From Pantoea ananatis LMG 2665 (GTDB taxonomy: Bacteria; Pseudomonadota; Gammaproteobacteria; Enterobacterales; Enterobacteriaceae), in NCBI RefSeq assembly GCF_000710035.2, contig NZ_JMJJ01000004.1:744001-808000 (forward strand): a DNA stretch of 64,000 bases. The letters are read 5' to 3'. The translations under genes and the position numbers were made by a program. The notes under the pieces are model-generated. The model was not told the origin of the DNA and made no database searches. It saw nothing but the letters and a program-made list of their open reading frames with translations. Position 1 is the first letter of the stretch. Each line of letters starts with the position of its first letter. Positions 39,453 through 48,401 of the stretch are shown here, piece by piece.

Positions 39453-40043
39453 TCTGATTCCCTGCCGCCCGTTGCAGCGACGGCTGGTTAATCGACATTA
39501 TCGCACCAGACGACTTTACCAGGCGAAGGATATTCCACCGTCAGACCCCTTATTTAAGGGTATCAAAGGGGTTATCGTCACTCTGCAGAATGCTATTCCG
39601 GCTTACTTAGGCTGGCCAAAGTCTGGGACAGCAGATCCTAAGGGTGATGCCTCCACTCATCACATAAGCCCTGGAATGAGCTGCTGAGCGTTATAAAATA
39701 TCAACATGGATTCGGGGAGGTGAAAGGACCAGTCACACCTAATTTACTGTAGCGACAGACATTCGGATTTATTTCTGTGCTCCTCAATCTTCCAGGCAAT
39801 GCGGCTTAAATGAAAATACGAACAGCGTGCTCAGACAACATTTTCCCTCAGGCACTTGTTTACCGGGTTACCGCCAGTAAAGCGTTTATGGCGTCGCCCG
39901 GCCGCTCGACGAGAGGCCGGGAAATCCGCCATACCCTGAATCACCCGCAGAGCGATTCAATTAATGTGTTGCATCCATCGGTGGAACTCGCAGGATAAAA
40001 GCCAGTCTGATTCTGGGAAACATTCATTTCAGGACGTGCATTA

Positions 40044-42218
40044 TCAGAACCTGAGCGTAGCCGTTGCCGTAATTTGTCGCTCCGCGCCGTAAAAACACGC
40101 CGTCGTGGCGTAACAGCCTGCGACGTAGTTCTTATCAAAAAGATTGTTAACATTTAAGCCAATTGATGAACCCGGCAGATTGAACCTGCTCAGATCGTAC
40201 TGGATGACGGCATTCCAGATCGTGTAGGGCTTCACTTTAAAGGAGTTAGCGTTATCACCTTCCGTCGACCCGACATAGCGACTTCCCAGCCCTAACGTCA
40301 ATCCGCTTAACGCCGTTTCATGAAAAGTGTAGTTTCCCCATAATGCCGCCATATTTTTAGGGATCTCATCTGGGCGATTACCTTCGTATGAGGTGTCTTT
40401 GGTATATTCAGCATCCGTGTAGGAATAGCTGCCGATAATATCCACATTTTCTGTCAGTGCTGCTTTCGTCTCCAGTTCTATGCCTCTGGAGCGTAACTCG
40501 CCATTTTGCACTGAATATAAAATATGCTCAGGATCTGACGTCAGATTTTTATCTTTTGTTATCTGGAACAGCGATAAGGTGGCGGAAATCAATTTACCGT
40601 CAGGTATATATTTGATTCCGGCTTCATACTGTTTGGCGCGAGATGCCCGAAACATTTTCCCTGTATAATCCGCTCCTGCTGTTGGCAGGAAGGATTCACT
40701 GTAGCTAATGAAAGGTGAAAGACCATTATCAAACAGGTAGTTCAGACCTCCTCGCCATGTAAATTCATTATCGTCCTGTTTGGAGGCGGAATTGTTATTA
40801 AGGCGATTGACGCTGTCTGCTTCAGACCAGTCATAACGACCACCCAATGTTAATAGCCAGTGATTCCATTCAGCCTGATCCTGCAAATAGAGGCCAGTCT
40901 GTTCAAGACGATCGACCTGACTCCTGTAACCGAAATATTGTACAGCGGTATTACCATACACAGGATTAACCAGGTTCAGACTGGATGCCAGACCGAGCGC
41001 CTGCCAGACATCATTCCGTGTGCGCCGGTAATCTATGCCCATAAGCAGGGTATGGTCTGTGTTACCTGTAGAAAATTTATTTTGCACCTGAGTATCCATC
41101 GCGAAGCTCGATAAATGCTCTTTGGCCGCAAGTGCACCCCGGGTTAAAAAAGAAGGATCAAACGGAGAAACACTGCTTCCATAGATGGTTCGGTAATCCA
41201 TATCTACCGTTCCGTAGCGCAAGTTCTGACGCACAGTCCAGTTGTCATTAATTTGATGCTCAAAGGTATAACCGACTAACTTCTGCTTACGGGAAATTTT
41301 GTTATAACCCGGTTCCCCATCATTAAAACTTGTGGGTAATTTTCCACCCGCACCGCTGGTTACCGTGCCGTCTTTCGGTAAATAGCCAAACCATCCTATA
41401 TTGGGTTCATCGAGGAAACTGCTTAAAAAAGTAAACTGAGTTTTGTCATCGGGGCGCCATGTGAATGAAGGCGCTAATGAATAACGCTTTGCTTTTTCAC
41501 CCGTCTGTTGCTGGTCCTGATCGCTGGCTACACCTGTCAGGCGGTAGGTTAATTTCTCGTCATCATCAACCGCGCCGCCAAAATCAAAGCCCGTCTGGAA
41601 AAGATTATGGTTGCCAGTTTTAAACTGCACTTCGCGAATGGTCTGCGGCGTGGGGCGCTTACTGACCAGCGCGATAACACCGCCAGGCTCACTCAGACCA
41701 TACAGAACAGATGCAGGGCCACGCAGCAATTCAGCACGTTCAAGCATGTAAGGATCGACCTGGAAGGAAGTAAAACTGTCGGCCTGAAGTTTGAGTCCGT
41801 CCAGATAAATATTATCCGAGATCTGGCTGAACCCCCGAATATTGACTGAATTAAAGCCGCTTACCGATCCCCGACTGTCAACCATCACATCTGCAGCGTA
41901 ACGAAAAGCATCTTTCAGCGTCGGTGGGTCCAGCAAATCCATCTCTTCACGCGTAACAACGGTAATGGACTGAGGCGTTTTACGGAGTGGCGTGTCAGTT
42001 TTAGTCGCTGTCGCGCTTCGCTTTGCCACCACAGAGCCTACTGGCCCCCAGGCATTTTCTTCCGGGGGAGTCTCCCCCTCGCTTGTTACAGTGAGGGTAT
42101 TCTGTTTAGTCGCAGCCACGGCGCTGTCTGCTGACAGTGCAGGGAATGACAGTGAACTCATTAATGCACTAAGCATTACTGCACAAGAACGTGGAATCAG
42201 AGCTCTTCGAACTTTCAT
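40044..42218 (-). CDS. TonB-dependent siderophore receptor, ferrichrome (FhuA-like) type
   Basis: Outer membrane gated channel for ferric siderophores powered by TonB. From ATG 42218 it is 724 residues with a signal peptide ending near PALSA-DSAV and a TonB box (NTLTVTSEG). The plug follows (RKTPQSITVVTREEMDLL, DNIYLDGLKL, ERAELLRGPASVLYG), then a 22-strand barrel ending in Phe. The C-terminal NVNNLFDKNYVAGCY and FYGAERQITATATLRF closely follow the FhuA/FcuA pattern, hence hydroxamate siderophores are likely. Upstream in-frame ATG 42254 and GTG 42287 are possible starts; no site has a good ribosome site. A Fur-box-like sequence lies upstream. No siderophore permease or regulator genes adjoin it. 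Confidence 0.9.
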   Translation of the reverse strand: MKVRRALIPRSCAVMLSALMSSLSFPALSADSAVAATKQNTLTVTSEGETPPEENAWGPVGSVVAKRSATATKTDTPLRKTPQSITVVTREEMDLLDPPTLKDAFRYAADVMVDSRGSVSGFNSVNIRGFSQISDNIYLDGLKLQADSFTSFQVDPYMLERAELLRGPASVLYGLSEPGGVIALVSKRPTPQTIREVQFKTGNHNLFQTGFDFGGAVDDDEKLTYRLTGVASDQDQQQTGEKAKRYSLAPSFTWRPDDKTQFTFLSSFLDEPNIGWFGYLPKDGTVTSGAGGKLPTSFNDGEPGYNKISRKQKLVGYTFEHQINDNWTVRQNLRYGTVDMDYRTIYGSSVSPFDPSFLTRGALAAKEHLSSFAMDTQVQNKFSTGNTDHTLLMGIDYRRTRNDVWQALGLASSLNLVNPVYGNTAVQYFGYRSQVDRLEQTGLYLQDQAEWNHWLLTLGGRYDWSEADSVNRLNNNSASKQDDNEFTWRGGLNYLFDNGLSPFISYSESFLPTAGADYTGKMFRASRAKQYEAGIKYIPDGKLISATLSLFQITKDKNLTSDPEHILYSVQNGELRSRGIELETKAALTENVDIIGSYSYTDAEYTKDTSYEGNRPDEIPKNMAALWGNYTFHETALSGLTLGLGSRYVGSTEGDNANSFKVKPYTIWNAVIQYDLSRFNLPGSSIGLNVNNLFDKNYVAGCYATTACFYGAERQITATATLRF

Positions 42219-42472
42219 GTCTGTATGTACTCGTCTAGGTTTAATAAAATACATTTCACTGAAACGAATAAGAGCCAGGTTGCTCACGATGTTTTTTTAA
42301 ACATCAGTATGCTTTTCATAACGTTAAATCGTACCCGAATGGTCGTATCCACGCCTTCCATGACTTCGTTATCAGTCAATGCCACTTACCCTGCGCTGCA
42401 GTGAATTCAGCACCTGTTGCCGCTGCAGTACGCTGACTCCTGACATTTCAATCACATAAGACTCATGTAATT

Positions 42473-42491
42473 AAAAATAAAAATCATTCTC
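42473..42491 (-). promoter_or_regulatory. Fur-box-like site upstream of the TonB receptor
   Basis: AAAAATAAAAATCATTCTC matches 14 of 19 positions of the Fur consensus, with 8 of 9 in the ATCATTATC half. It is about 255 bases before the chosen receptor start, so the leader would be long. Consistent with iron repression. Confidence 0.55.
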
Positions 42492-43068
42492 ATTTAACAG
42501 CGAAAATCTTTTTTCCGATAGCGAAACACAGACATAAAATTTTTCATTTCAGCCAAAAGTTGCCTGTTTTCTTTACATCAGGGTAAAGACAGATTTAACG
42601 ACAGAAAACGCGGGCGCACTCGGGCAATCGTTTCGGACAATTAAGGGATGAGTGCCTGTCAGACAGGCAGTTTAAAAGGGGGGAATATTAACGTTGCTGC
42701 AGAAAAGTCGGTTCTTTTACGCACTGTCGGTAAGGTAATGGCGCTGACAGTGCGAATCTTTTTCGTCTTACGTGCTGCCGGATGATAAGCAATACCCATC
42801 CAGAATCGTTCCCCTTAGGTGCCTCAACACTGTCTTGAATTGCGACGGGAGGTATGTTCAAAAAGAAGTCAGAGATGCTGCAGGAATGTTTCTTGGCATT
42901 ATGGATTGTTATTGCCCGGCGTCTTCCGTCAGCGCCCGCCTCATACCGATAGCATCGCGCAGGGGATGACCGGTTAACGCAAGGCAGCGCTGTCAGTGCA
43001 GAAAGAAGGGTAACGGCTTTACCGTCGACGAACAGAGCGTGCAATGGATGACGGATCCGGCAGTGCCT
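42492..43068. other. Intergenic stretch, no supported gene
   Basis: Between the receptor promoter and the AraC gene. Open frames on both strands overlap each other, lack ribosome sites and show no recognisable protein motif. Confidence 0.45.
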
Positions 43069-43917
43069 TTAATCCAAATAAATTTTGCCGGGCATAATGC
43101 CCGAAGCTCCGCCTGTTGCCTTCTCTGTTCTTTCGAAAAGGTAGCGAGCGGGCGGCTTGCCTACTGCTTTTCGAAACATGGTGATGAATCCGCTGGCGTT
43201 CTCATAGCCAAGTTCCAGCGCGACTGTCTGAACACTCTCCCCACGGGTTAGCCGTTGAAGTGAAAGGATGACATGTAACTGCCGACGCCAATGACCAAAA
43301 CTCATTCCGATCTCCTGCAGCATCAGCCGGCTCATGGTTCTTTCACTCATACCGATGCGATGGGCCCATTCGCCCAAAGAGGATTTATCAGCAGGTTCGG
43401 CCAGTAGCTTTTCAGCAAGCTGTCGCAGCCTTCGATCGCGTGGCATTGGCAGATGCAAATCTTCTACTGGTGCCGCTGATAATTCATCAAGAAGGGTTGC
43501 TATCAAGCGGCTTTCCGGTCCTTCTGTCGGATAAAGCCGCGGTAACCCCGCAGCTTTAAGCAACAACTCGCGCAGGAGTGGGTTTACGGAGAGTGTACAG
43601 CAGGTTTTTGGAAGCGCGGGTATCGCCTCAGGTTCAATAAACAGACAGTAACATTCTGTATTTCCAGAACCCCGTGCTGAATGTGGCATGTTGCCCGGTA
43701 TCCAGACTGCACATTGAGGTGGAACAATCCACATCCCCTCGTCGACCTCACAATTGAGCACACCACGGACTGAATAGAGCAATTGCGACTTACGATGTTG
43801 GTGTGTTTCATGTTCCCAGCCATTTGAAATCATGGATGCGCTCAGTGCAAAGATGGGGCGAGGGATACTGTCAATATCAGGCAAAGCAACAGCATTCAGA
43901 GAAGATAGCCGGGACAT
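43069..43917 (-). CDS. AraC-family regulator with N-terminal cupin
   Basis: Transcription factor of 282 residues. The N-terminal cupin-like sensor (HETHQHRKSQLLYSVRGVLN, then PPQCAVWIPGNMPHS) resembles the NimR/YeaM subgroup. The C-terminal pair of HTH motifs is SLGEWAHRIGMSERTMSRLM and SVQTVALELGYENASGFITMFRKAVGKPPARY. AAGG lies eight bases before ATG 43917; the frame to 43953 is open. It is divergent from the small gene at 44133, a likely target. Confidence 0.88.
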   Translation of the reverse strand: MSRLSSLNAVALPDIDSIPRPIFALSASMISNGWEHETHQHRKSQLLYSVRGVLNCEVDEGMWIVPPQCAVWIPGNMPHSARGSGNTECYCLFIEPEAIPALPKTCCTLSVNPLLRELLLKAAGLPRLYPTEGPESRLIATLLDELSAAPVEDLHLPMPRDRRLRQLAEKLLAEPADKSSLGEWAHRIGMSERTMSRLMLQEIGMSFGHWRRQLHVILSLQRLTRGESVQTVALELGYENASGFITMFRKAVGKPPARYLFERTEKATGGASGIMPGKIYLD

Positions 43918-44132
43918 GTATTCAACCTTGGTTTTGAAAGCAGCATTTGGCAATTTTGAATAATATTATGACCAACATTCGCAATGCAGTCTAAAAGGGA
44001 TTCAGATAATTTCATTTAACAGGGGTGGAGGTTGCCTGGTGCGTTGCGCGTCATGCTGCCGAAGCGGCCATTTTTCAGCGCTGCATCAGGAGAGCTGAAA
44101 ATCTTAATCAACCGATTCACAGGATTATGACT

Positions 44133-44513
44133 ATGCAAATTGACGATGCCGATTTTCCCGTTGTATGGATAAAAATGAATGCTCCTGGAAAGGATTCGGC
44201 TGCCCCCGCATTTAGTGAATTCGAAGCGTTACTCGCCCGCAAAACACCCTTCGTACTGCTTAGCGGTGAAGGCTTTACAGAAAGCAAACATGAGCATTCC
44301 GCCGATGAGATGAAGATGACAACCCGCTGGATGAAAGCGCATAAAAATGAATTAAAAACCTTTGTTAAAGCGTCAATCCTGATTGAACCCAACACTGTAA
44401 AAAGGGCTGCAGCCAGACCTTTCGCCATTATTTATGAAAAATTTTGGGGCTATCCTTTATTGATGGCTGCTTCTAAAGAAGAGGCTTTAGCAACCGCAAA
44501 AACATTGCTTTAG
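44133..44513 (+). CDS. Conserved-looking hypothetical protein, 126 residues
   Basis: Soluble alpha/beta protein without signal or membrane segment, starting QIDDADFPVVWIKMNAP. AGGA lies 8 bases before ATG 44133; an ATG two codons upstream is also possible. The alternation of strands and helices (TPFVLLSGEGF, then KMTTRWMKAHKNELKTFVKASILIEP, then PFAIIYEKFWGYPLLMAASKEEALATAKTLL) resembles SpoIIAA/STAS-like folds, but I do not assign it. Its divergent AraC neighbour suggests inducible expression. Confidence 0.65.
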   Translation: MQIDDADFPVVWIKMNAPGKDSAAPAFSEFEALLARKTPFVLLSGEGFTESKHEHSADEMKMTTRWMKAHKNELKTFVKASILIEPNTVKRAAARPFAIIYEKFWGYPLLMAASKEEALATAKTLL

Positions 44514-44651
44514 GTAAAGCAGAAAAGTATCCCATTAAAAGAGACCACGACGACAACATCGCTATCAAAGCAGGGGCTGGCTAGGGCTCCCCGGACTGCT
44601 GCTTACTGACATACCTCGACCATTGTCAGTAAACAGCGTTATCCGGTACGT

Positions 44652-45311
44652 TTATCCGGTACACGCGCCCCTGGAAGCCGGCATCGCCAGTTGGGCAAAC
44701 TTCGCAAGCACACCTCTTGTGTAACGTGGCGCTGGTGGGCTCCAGCGGTTTCTTCTTTCCTGCAGTAGCGCCTCATCGATATTCAGTTGCAGCAGTTGCC
44801 GATGGGCATCAATAGTGATGGCGTCGCCTTCCTCCACCAAGGCAAGGGTTCTGTCTATAAAAGCTTCCGGTGCGATATGACCGACCCCCATTCCCCAGGT
44901 GCCACCAGAGAAGCGGCCGTCAGTGATCAGGCCAACGCTCTCTCCCAATCCTTTGCCCACCAGGGCCGCTGTCGGAGAGAGCATTTCGGGCTTCCCCGGC
45001 CTCCCTTTGGGTCCTAAATATCCCAGCACCAGCACATCACCAGGCTGTATCCGATCCTCAAGGATCGCCTGCTTTGCGCTGGCTTCATCGTCGAATACGC
45101 GTGCCGGACCGGTGATAGCGGGCATCTTCAGGCCGCTGATTTTTGCGACCTCCCCGTCAGGGGCCAGATTACCCTTAAGTATTGCCAGGTGGCCTTCTTT
45201 TTAGAGGGGGGCCTGAAGCGGCAGGATGACGTTCTGATCAGGCTGCGGTTGTGCTGGAATATCCGCCAGCTCCTCTGCCAGGCTGCGACCGGTGATGGTC
45301 AGGCAGTGACC
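44652..45311 (-). pseudogene. 3' fragment of an IlvD/Edd-family dehydratase
   Basis: Only about the last 220 residues of a 570-600-residue dihydroxy-acid/sugar-acid dehydratase remain. They include [56 protein letters not shown] and the family C-terminus [16 protein letters not shown]. An in-frame TAA (45201-45203) sits where relatives have Lys in KKEGHL, one substitution from AAA. The 5' two thirds are deleted at about 45311, where a LysR fragment begins on the other strand. Not functional. Confidence 0.85.
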
Positions 45312-45517
45312 ATGCTGACCTCGTTTCAGCAGCGATGGGAATAGCGCTGGTTCCTGCATCGCTAAGAAACCTGCAACGTCACGGCGTGCTTTACCTGCAG
45401 TTACAAGGCGAGGTGCCTGACCTTGAAACCGGGGTGGCCTGGAATCAGCAGAACATTTCGCCAGCTCTGAAGCGGTTGATCGACAGTGCTTCTGGGTGGG
45501 TTGCCGACGGTCATTAG
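45311..45517 (+). pseudogene. 3' fragment of a LysR-family regulator gene
   Basis: About 68 codons ending in TAG encode the end of a LysR effector domain: LVSAAMGIALVPASLRNLQ, LQLQGEVPDLETGVAWNQQN and SPALKRLIDSA. The DNA-binding domain and most of the effector domain are gone. It abuts the truncated dehydratase in divergent orientation, so both lost their 5' parts in one event. Confidence 0.78.
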
Positions 45518-45595
45518 CGGTAATTGCCTGCGCCATGAACGAAATGTGGAGCAACGGGTTAAGCTCCATGCTGAGACGTGAGCGACGATCTTACA

Positions 45596-45618
45596 TGCCC
45601 CACGGGGTTCGTGGGGCA
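45596..45618 (-). terminator. Hairpin after the amidase gene
   Basis: Perfect 8-bp stem TGCCCCAC / GTGGGGCA with a 7-base loop, 10 bases after the minus-strand amidase stop; no U-run. Could act on either strand. Confidence 0.45.
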
Positions 45619-45627
45619 CGATCCTTG

Positions 45628-47037
45628 TTACAGTGACGGATGAGAACCTTTCACAGGGCTTACTGCTTCCAGCAGAGAAGCAATATGGAGAATGACGTGC
45701 TCATCATGCCATTTGCCGACGATCTGCACGTTAACCGGCAAGCCTTCACGACTCTTACCAAACGGCAACACTACGCCAGGCAACCCTGTGACGTTAAGCG
45801 GCACCGTGGCACCTTGCAGATAAGTGGCATCAACGTCCTGACCGTCAATAACAAACCTGTCCACGCCGTGTTTATGCGCCGGGATGGGGAGTACATGCGT
45901 GATAAGCGCATCGTAGCGTGAAAAGTATTCCGCGAAGCCGTCACGCAATCGTTCGGCGGCCTGCTCTGCATCAATATAAGCAGACATCGGTGTATCAGGT
46001 AACGACAGCATGGTTTTCGCCATTTTGTAGATCTCATCAGGCTGGCGACCGGCCGTGGCCGCCGCAAAGGCGGGCTTCATTTCCATGACGTGGAGCCGGT
46101 TAAACACATCCAGCGCAAAGTCTTTCTCCAGTGCAGGAATGCCGACATGCTCCACAACGACGCCCGGTGCTTTTAGCGCTTCCGCAGCCGCCTTCACGAT
46201 GGCGTTAACGTCCGGATCAACCGGACCAAAGCCCGGGCCGGTCATCCAGCCAATTCGCAGCGGACGCGATGCTACAAACGGCAGCCCGTCAGAATGAACG
46301 GGCGCAGCGCTGGAGAATGCGTCGTGACCATCCGGTCCCGAAAGCTGAGAGAATGCCAGGGCAATATCGCGAACTGAGCGGGCCATAGGGCCAACATGCC
46401 AGAAGCGGCGGGGCGCACGCGGCCAGATGCCTGTCATGGGCACGCTGCCGTGCGTGGCTTTCATGGAAGTGATGCCGGTCTGCGCCGCAGGGCCTCGTAC
46501 CGAGATGGCCAAATCCGTGCCCAGTCCCAGCGGAGACATGCCTGCGGCAATCGCGGCAGACTCACCGCCACTGGAGCCGCCGGGCGTTCGGGTCAGGTCC
46601 CATGGGTTATTAGAGCGCCCGGACAGCAGGTTGTCGCTTTCAATCCAGTATGAAAATTCCGGCAGGTTCGTCTTAGCCAGCAGGATGCCGCCTGCTTTTT
46701 TAAGACGCGCCACGCTGGTTGCGTCTTCGTCAGGACGACGGCCTTTGAAAATAGGTGAACCACGCTGAGTCAGCACACCTGCCGTATCAATGGAGTCCTT
46801 TACGGTAAAAGGAACGCCGTGAAGCGGGCCCAGTTTCTCACCCTTCATCACGGCGGCTTCGGCAGCGGCAGCCTGCTTCAGGGCATCCTCTGCCACTGTT
46901 ACAACAGCATTGACGTCCGGGTTAGTGGCGGCAATCCGATCAAGATGCGCTTGCATCACCTCAACGGGAGAAACGTCGCGGTTACGGATCATGCTGGCCA
47001 GGTGAGTCGCGTCTGAGTAATAAATTTCTTTGCTCAT
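45628..47037 (-). CDS. Amidase-signature family amidase
   Basis: Hydrolyses an amide to acid and ammonia. It is 469 residues with the full Ser-cisSer-Lys triad: Lys80 in GVPFTVKDSID, Ser155 in GGSSGGES and Ser179 in DLAISVRGPA; the 24-residue spacing between the serines equals that in FAAH. The usual GGSIR motif reads AISVR here. No signal peptide. It is divergent from a TetR regulator, with two matching operator-like dyads in between, so it is probably repressed and induced by its substrate. The substrate is unknown. Confidence 0.9.
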   Translation of the reverse strand: MSKEIYYSDATHLASMIRNRDVSPVEVMQAHLDRIAATNPDVNAVVTVAEDALKQAAAAEAAVMKGEKLGPLHGVPFTVKDSIDTAGVLTQRGSPIFKGRRPDEDATSVARLKKAGGILLAKTNLPEFSYWIESDNLLSGRSNNPWDLTRTPGGSSGGESAAIAAGMSPLGLGTDLAISVRGPAAQTGITSMKATHGSVPMTGIWPRAPRRFWHVGPMARSVRDIALAFSQLSGPDGHDAFSSAAPVHSDGLPFVASRPLRIGWMTGPGFGPVDPDVNAIVKAAAEALKAPGVVVEHVGIPALEKDFALDVFNRLHVMEMKPAFAAATAGRQPDEIYKMAKTMLSLPDTPMSAYIDAEQAAERLRDGFAEYFSRYDALITHVLPIPAHKHGVDRFVIDGQDVDATYLQGATVPLNVTGLPGVVLPFGKSREGLPVNVQIVGKWHDEHVILHIASLLEAVSPVKGSHPSL

Positions 47038-47061
47038 GATAAATCCTCTTGGTTAATAGCC

Positions 47062-47081
47062 TACCTAACAGTTGGTAGGTA
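47062..47081. promoter_or_regulatory. Operator-like dyad 1 between amidase and tetR
   Basis: TACCTAACA-GT-TGGTAGGTA: 9-bp arms with one mismatch, 24 bases upstream of the amidase start. Confidence 0.65.
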
Positions 47082-47115
47082 AACTCTAGTCCTGTAAAAT
47101 GACGCTGTCAATACC

Positions 47116-47135
47116 TACCTAACAAATGTTAGAAT
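47116..47135. promoter_or_regulatory. Operator-like dyad 2 between amidase and tetR
   Basis: TACCTAACA-AA-TGTTAGAAT: same left arm as dyad 1, with the inner six bases of the right arm matching. Its centre is 54 bases from that of dyad 1 and it lies 30 bases upstream of the tetR start. Confidence 0.62.
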
Positions 47136-47165
47136 TGGGGTTCTGGCTTCTGGAGGAGTGACATA

Positions 47166-47738
47166 ATGAGCAAAACATCCCGCGACGAAATTCTGAACGC
47201 AGCCCGTCTGGCGGCGCAGGCGCATGGTTATACAGGTTTGAATATCCGCGGACTGGCAGATGAAGTGGGGATTAAAGCGGCAAGCATTTACTATCATTTC
47301 CCCAGCAAGGCCGAGCTGGGTGCGGCGGTGGCCCAGCGTTATTGGGAGGATACGGCGCGTGACCTGGACGTACTGAGGGATGCGGAAGGCGATGCGCTCA
47401 GGAGTCTGAGCCGCTATCCAAAAATATTTCGCCGTTCGCTGGAAAGCGGAAACCGACTTTGTATGGGAAGTTTCATGTCGGCGGAATATGATGATTTGCC
47501 TGAACCTGTCAAAGTTGAGGTGCAAAAGTTTGCGGACGTCAATATCGACTGGCTGGCAGGGCAGCTACTGGAAGCGGGGATCACTGCGTCAGAAGACAGC
47601 AGAATGCGTGCCGGTGCCATTTTTTCTGCCATCGCCGGCGCACAGCTAATGGCCAGAAGCCGGAACAATATTCAGCTTTTTGATGAGCTTATTGAGGGAT
47701 ACAGGCTTGCAGGTCTGCTACCCGCAGCTGAGAGATAA
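47166..47738 (+). CDS. TetR-family regulator
   Basis: Repressor of 190 residues. The N-terminal HTH is typical: EILNAARLAAQAHGYTGLNIRGLADEVGIKAASIYYHFPSKAEL. The C-terminal ligand domain has no recognised specificity. GGAGG lies nine bases before ATG 47166. Divergent from the amidase gene and flanked by paired dyads, so autorepression together with control of the amidase is likely. Confidence 0.9.
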   Translation: MSKTSRDEILNAARLAAQAHGYTGLNIRGLADEVGIKAASIYYHFPSKAELGAAVAQRYWEDTARDLDVLRDAEGDALRSLSRYPKIFRRSLESGNRLCMGSFMSAEYDDLPEPVKVEVQKFADVNIDWLAGQLLEAGITASEDSRMRAGAIFSAIAGAQLMARSRNNIQLFDELIEGYRLAGLLPAAER

Positions 47739-47755
47739 AATTCTGAAAAAACGTA

Positions 47756-47791
47756 ACTGACTGGCGCATTAAATAAGGTCAGTCTTTCGTT
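47756..47791 (+). terminator. Weak hairpin with T-rich tail after tetR
   Basis: ACTGAC ... GTCAGT 6-bp stem with a 16-base loop, followed by CTTTCGTTT, 18 bases after the stop codon. A modest intrinsic terminator candidate. Confidence 0.4.
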
Positions 47792-48086
47792 TATGCAGCT
47801 CCGGATATTTATATTTAGAGGAATAACACCGCATCGGGTTTATCTGTTCTCCGCGAATTCCCGTGAACGGAGGAGGTTCAAACTCACGACACCTCTGACC
47901 CTCTACAGGTAAACGGGTATCTGGCAAGACCCTGTAAAGAAACCGGTAGGAATGGCCGGGTCGGCAGGGCAGTAACCAGCACGCGACGCCAGCCTTTACT
48001 TTGTAAGAGGCTTTATATGCCTCATGCTCCAGTGCCTGGATGAATAGCAGTTTGGATGACGGTACTTTTTATCTCTTCCTCTCAGT
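47792..48086. other. Intergenic stretch, nothing recognised
   Basis: Between the tetR terminator and the next hairpin. No supported open frame, repeat copy or RNA gene was seen. Confidence 0.4.
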
Positions 48087-48116
48087 GCAGACACCGCATC
48101 TGTAAACGGTGCCTGC
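48087..48116 (-). terminator. Hairpin after the small secreted protein gene
   Basis: Ten-pair stem (one G-U) GCAGGCACCG / CGGTGTCTGC with a 10-base loop on the minus strand, 12 bases after the stop. Only a weak U-run. Confidence 0.5.
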
Positions 48117-48128
48117 AGCTTTTACGCG

Positions 48129-48401
48129 TTATGCATTGTCATCGTCGGTGCAACCGAGACCTGAAGAGGGATCATTACAACCCGGATTAATCTCCAGATG
48201 GTGATGCCACGCGGCCAGTTTGGTAGCGCTTTCATTAGTGGAGGCGTCTGCTTTTTGAGCGGACATTTCTTTAACTGAATCGGGCCCTAAAGTCGTGCGA
48301 GAAGGCAGATCATTTGCGAACGAAACGCCCTGCAGGCCAGCCAGTACGATCGCTGCTAACGCGGCGGTTTTAACTGCGTATTTTATAACAGATACAGGCA
48401 T
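48129..48401 (-). CDS. Small exported protein, 90 residues, unrecognised
   Basis: Signal peptide with a long hydrophobic core, cleaved near GVSFA-NDLP, then a 60-residue mature part. The mature part has a WHHH cluster and two Cys near the C-terminus (NPGCNDPSSGLGC) before an acidic end. The His and Cys residues could bind metal or form a disulfide. AGAGG lies 7 bases before the ATG. Family not recognised; no operon partners. Confidence 0.65.
   Translation of the reverse strand: MPVSVIKYAVKTAALAAIVLAGLQGVSFANDLPSRTTLGPDSVKEMSAQKADASTNESATKLAAWHHHLEINPGCNDPSSGLGCTDDDNA

Noticed and set aside
42688-43044. Open frame of 118 codons on the minus strand upstream of the AraC gene
   Set aside because: No ribosome site, no motif, and another frame of similar quality overlaps it on the plus strand.
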